Source: Balanoglossus misakiensis (taxonomy: Eukaryota > Hemichordata). From it: 64,000 nt of DNA. Shown here piece after piece: positions 61,447 to 64,000 of this stretch (the stretch's first letter is position 1; each line of letters opens with the position of its first letter). The notes beneath the pieces are model-generated. The model was not told the DNA's origin. It made no database searches and saw only the letters and a list, made by a program, of their open reading frames with translations. The translations under genes and the position numbers were made by a program. Location of the stretch: NCBI GenBank assembly GCA_040954595.2, contig CM082592.2, positions 9,238,001 to 9,302,000 on the forward strand. The letters are read 5' to 3'.

Positions 61447-63684
61447 TAAACAACAACAACGTATGTCTTTGCCGTCATACGGCCGAATGAACCACCATTC
61501 CAATTGTCATTGCAACCTTTATTTAAATTAAATATCTGAGGGATCGTATGGTACCATGTACCGGGTATGATGGATATAACAATAGTTTCCACGTTGTCGT
61601 ATTCTTGAAACAAATACGAACTGGACAGGAATGGCTTTTCTGCGTCGTCTCGGAGACCACATTAGCAAATTGACCTTCTCTTTTCTATAGTCCTCCCAGA
61701 CGCGGCTTTCATCCAAGGCCGATTAGACCATTGCGGTGGCACTCAAGTGAAAGACAGTGAACATCGGCATGCGAACGCCAGAGAAGCGAAGTCTGTCAAT
61801 TGACGCGTCGATAATCCCGTCGTAGATTCGCTTTATCGAGCTATTAACCAAAACCAATGATGTTGTTTTTTTTGGCGAGGGACCTTAATCAATCAGACGC
61901 GTCTTCTCGGGCGCTTCCAATTACCACATCTCGCCGTATAGCCGTTGGCGCGGTGTTTTTACGAACCTCACCAAGAGATGCACGTATAGCGGAGATAATT
62001 GAGGCTTCAAGCTGAAATTACACGATGTAAAAAGTGCGGCTACTGCCGTTTATGGTTTTTATGTGTGAGCGTGTAACTAAGAAACAAACTTTTGCTGAAA
62101 GTTTATTGGAATCTCTTAGTTGAACATTCTATCTTCAGTATGTTGGAAAGCAGTTTTTGCGGTGCATGTCTATTGTGTATGAAATAAATGAGGATCGGTT
62201 GAGTTCACGTTATTTAACGCAATATTTCGAATTAATTCGAACGCTCACTTTTCTATTTGATTTTCCTATCTATATTTTGTATCATCAGAAAACATCTTGC
62301 AGCATTTTGAATGCTGGTCAGGTCTCGCAACAGCGTGCATTTTACTCCATCTTAGAAGAAACTGTCACCATTAGTCAAATTGTGCCAATAAATGCCGCAG
62401 TTCGGACGCACGTGGTGAAAAAGGTATCAGACCGCCATTTTGTTAAAAAAGTACAAGGAGCAGTTCATCTTGCCAGGGGCAAATTTAAAAGATGTCAAAT
62501 AATTTTAACGAGATCTCCCTGGAGAAAATATGAACACAGAAATAAAAATTTTGATCGATTTTCTTTACAATTAAAAATGCTGTCGGGGAGAATTACGAGA
62601 TCGTGTCGAGATCGTACGAGCACATGACACCTGTCGTCAAGAGTTTAATTGAAGCAGCTGACCTCTGCAGTCTGTCGCGACGCCATATTTCATGTTTTAC
62701 GCCTCGTTTTCGTTTACCGTCTCGTAACTCTGTCATAAAAAGAAAGTGCTTTACTCGTGTATTTCTTCCATTTGAAGTGTCTGCGTGACCTTCACAATGC
62801 ACTCTTTGTTTGTTTTTTATGGAACTGCATTAACACAGCTGCCAAATTTTAATCATATTTTTACCACTCAAGTCAGTCTCGCCTATAGTTTATAGTCTCG
62901 ATTTGTGTTTTTACGTGGATCAGCCTGCAATGTCTACTTGGCAACAACTTGATAACTGAGTGGGCGTGAGTCCATCCAGCACAGACGAGATATCCCATGG
63001 AAGCAGCTATGTCCAGACTGGCGTTGTGGCCAGTGTTTATCTGTTGACACAGATACCCGGGTCTTCTTTAAACATGGTGATTACATTGACAACGAAATCA
63101 GTATACGAGTGGAGAATTTGCAGTTCATGACTACAAGAATGAGTGAAGAGGAAAGACGAGACAGACAGACGCACATATTTATATCAGAAGATGCAGATAA
63201 CGATAGACTGACGACTAGACGCATTGAAGTCTGCTTAGTTGAAACATTTTCAACAACAAATAAGTGCTTGGTGTAACTGTTTCATAACTTCGCATTTCAT
63301 TTTATTATTCTCCATAAATATTGGACACGCGCATTAAAAATGACAGTTCAGTTTTAGAAGTTGGATCACCTGTTCATTACGTCAGTGCAGTCGGTGAAAT
63401 AGTAGTAGAATCAATATGCAAATTACTTGTTATGAAAACGTGGTACTCGCAATTCTAGTTCTGCACACACTAACACACACGTCAAATTTAAACAAAGTAC
63501 GCCTTCAAAATGAGATAGATATTGCGGCAGAGTAAGGTAAGAAATTGATTTTGACCATAAACAGTTTATTTACAATCAAGATTTCAAGTTCAATGCTCCC
63601 AGACATTCATTCGCGACATTTGTTCCCGGACTGGTGGACTAAAATTCCCTATGTCATTCCACGATGTTGTCATGGTTTCCATAC

Positions 63685-64000
63685 TGTCACTTCGAGTCTG
63701 GTAACACCAGCTTTGCAGTGTGCGTTTGCGTAGGCCAGCAGCTGGTGGAAATTGTCGTTCAGATGGAAATGACGTCGGAGGCGATTGCCATTGGGCAATT
63801 TCACGTTCAACAACACTCTCTCCTCGTGTTCCCCGGGCTCCTCGCGTAAAATGTCAACGCCTTTCGGTGGTTTCTCGTCCGTTTCATGGAAGACAGACTC
63901 GGACAGTAGCCGCAGTGGAGTTCGTCGCCCTATTATCGGCAAGGGCGTGTACCTGGATAGATACGGACTCATTCCGTGTTGCTGCTGATCGGGCGTGTTT
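63685..64000 (-). CDS. UBXN10: UBX domain protein, UBXN10-like, partial at window edge
   Basis: The frame is open through the right edge, so the amino-terminal part lies outside. The visible 105 codons include LSRYTPLPIIGRR, like the LNKYPVLPSI region of human UBXN10, then REEPGEHEERVLLNVKLPNG, RLRRHFHLNDNF and QLLAYANA, the first two strands and helix of a UBX domain. UBXN10 is a ciliary protein that recruits p97/VCP to IFT-B. The domain is not completed: the frame stops at 63670, and a possible donor (GTATGG) at 63684 suggests an intron inside the UBX domain, though human UBXN10 has none in its coding region. The 3' exon was not found. A truncated copy is also possible. Confidence 0.6.

Larger units (their letters stand above)
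38577..63684. other. 25-kb stretch with no recognised gene
   Basis: It starts with the receptor 5' UTR and promoter, not resolvable here, and ends at the UBX gene, both on the minus strand. The longest open frame is 180 codons (52423-52965, minus) with no recognisable domain. Only simple repeats, one palindrome and a weak exon candidate were found. Confidence 0.6.

Overview
The window is animal genomic DNA. Its one well-supported large gene is split into many short exons with GT/AG boundaries and consistent codon phases, the introns run from about 110 bp to 15 kb, and the rest is rich in microsatellites and small repeats. There are no operons, RBSs, phage or CRISPR structures. The receptor type, the gene density and the repeat types suggest a marine invertebrate, with a non-vertebrate deuterostome (lancelet, hemichordate or echinoderm) the first guess. 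That placement is an inference and the species is not identifiable from the sequence alone.

Main content (minus strand, 38576 down to 8445): an apparently complete ionotropic glutamate receptor gene of the delta (GRID) type. I assembled it from 14 coding exons. Every junction keeps the reading frame, and the joined protein is 888 residues. It has a signal peptide, an amino-terminal domain (ATD), ligand-binding segment S1, M1, a pore loop with MQQG, M3 with TYTANLAAF, segment S2, M4, and a very short cytoplasmic tail. The last exon adds only Glu-Thr-Ser-Val and a stop, which is a class I PDZ-binding end. The pocket residues (Arg545, Trp757-Asp758, Leu709) resemble glycine/D-serine binding subunits rather than glutamate binding ones.

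Region by region. 1-8444: no gene recognised; 1347-3429 holds a 2.1-kb terminal-inverted-repeat element that contains a 51-bp minisatellite. 8445-38576: the receptor gene. Its introns hold a 200-bp TIR element (15127-15326), a diverged inverted repeat beside the exon 7 acceptor (about 14682-15085), and several microsatellites. 38577-63684: about 25 kb without a recognisable gene, only simple repeats, a perfect 24-bp palindrome and one weak unidentified exon candidate near 57.3-57.7 kb. 63685-64000: the edge of a second minus-strand gene, encoding part of a UBX domain protein most like UBXN10, a ciliary p97/VCP cofactor; its 5' part lies beyond the window.

I found no multi-gene system here. 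The points most worth a second look are the receptor's altered ligand pocket, its micro-exon PDZ tail, and the inverted repeat in its pre-mRNA.
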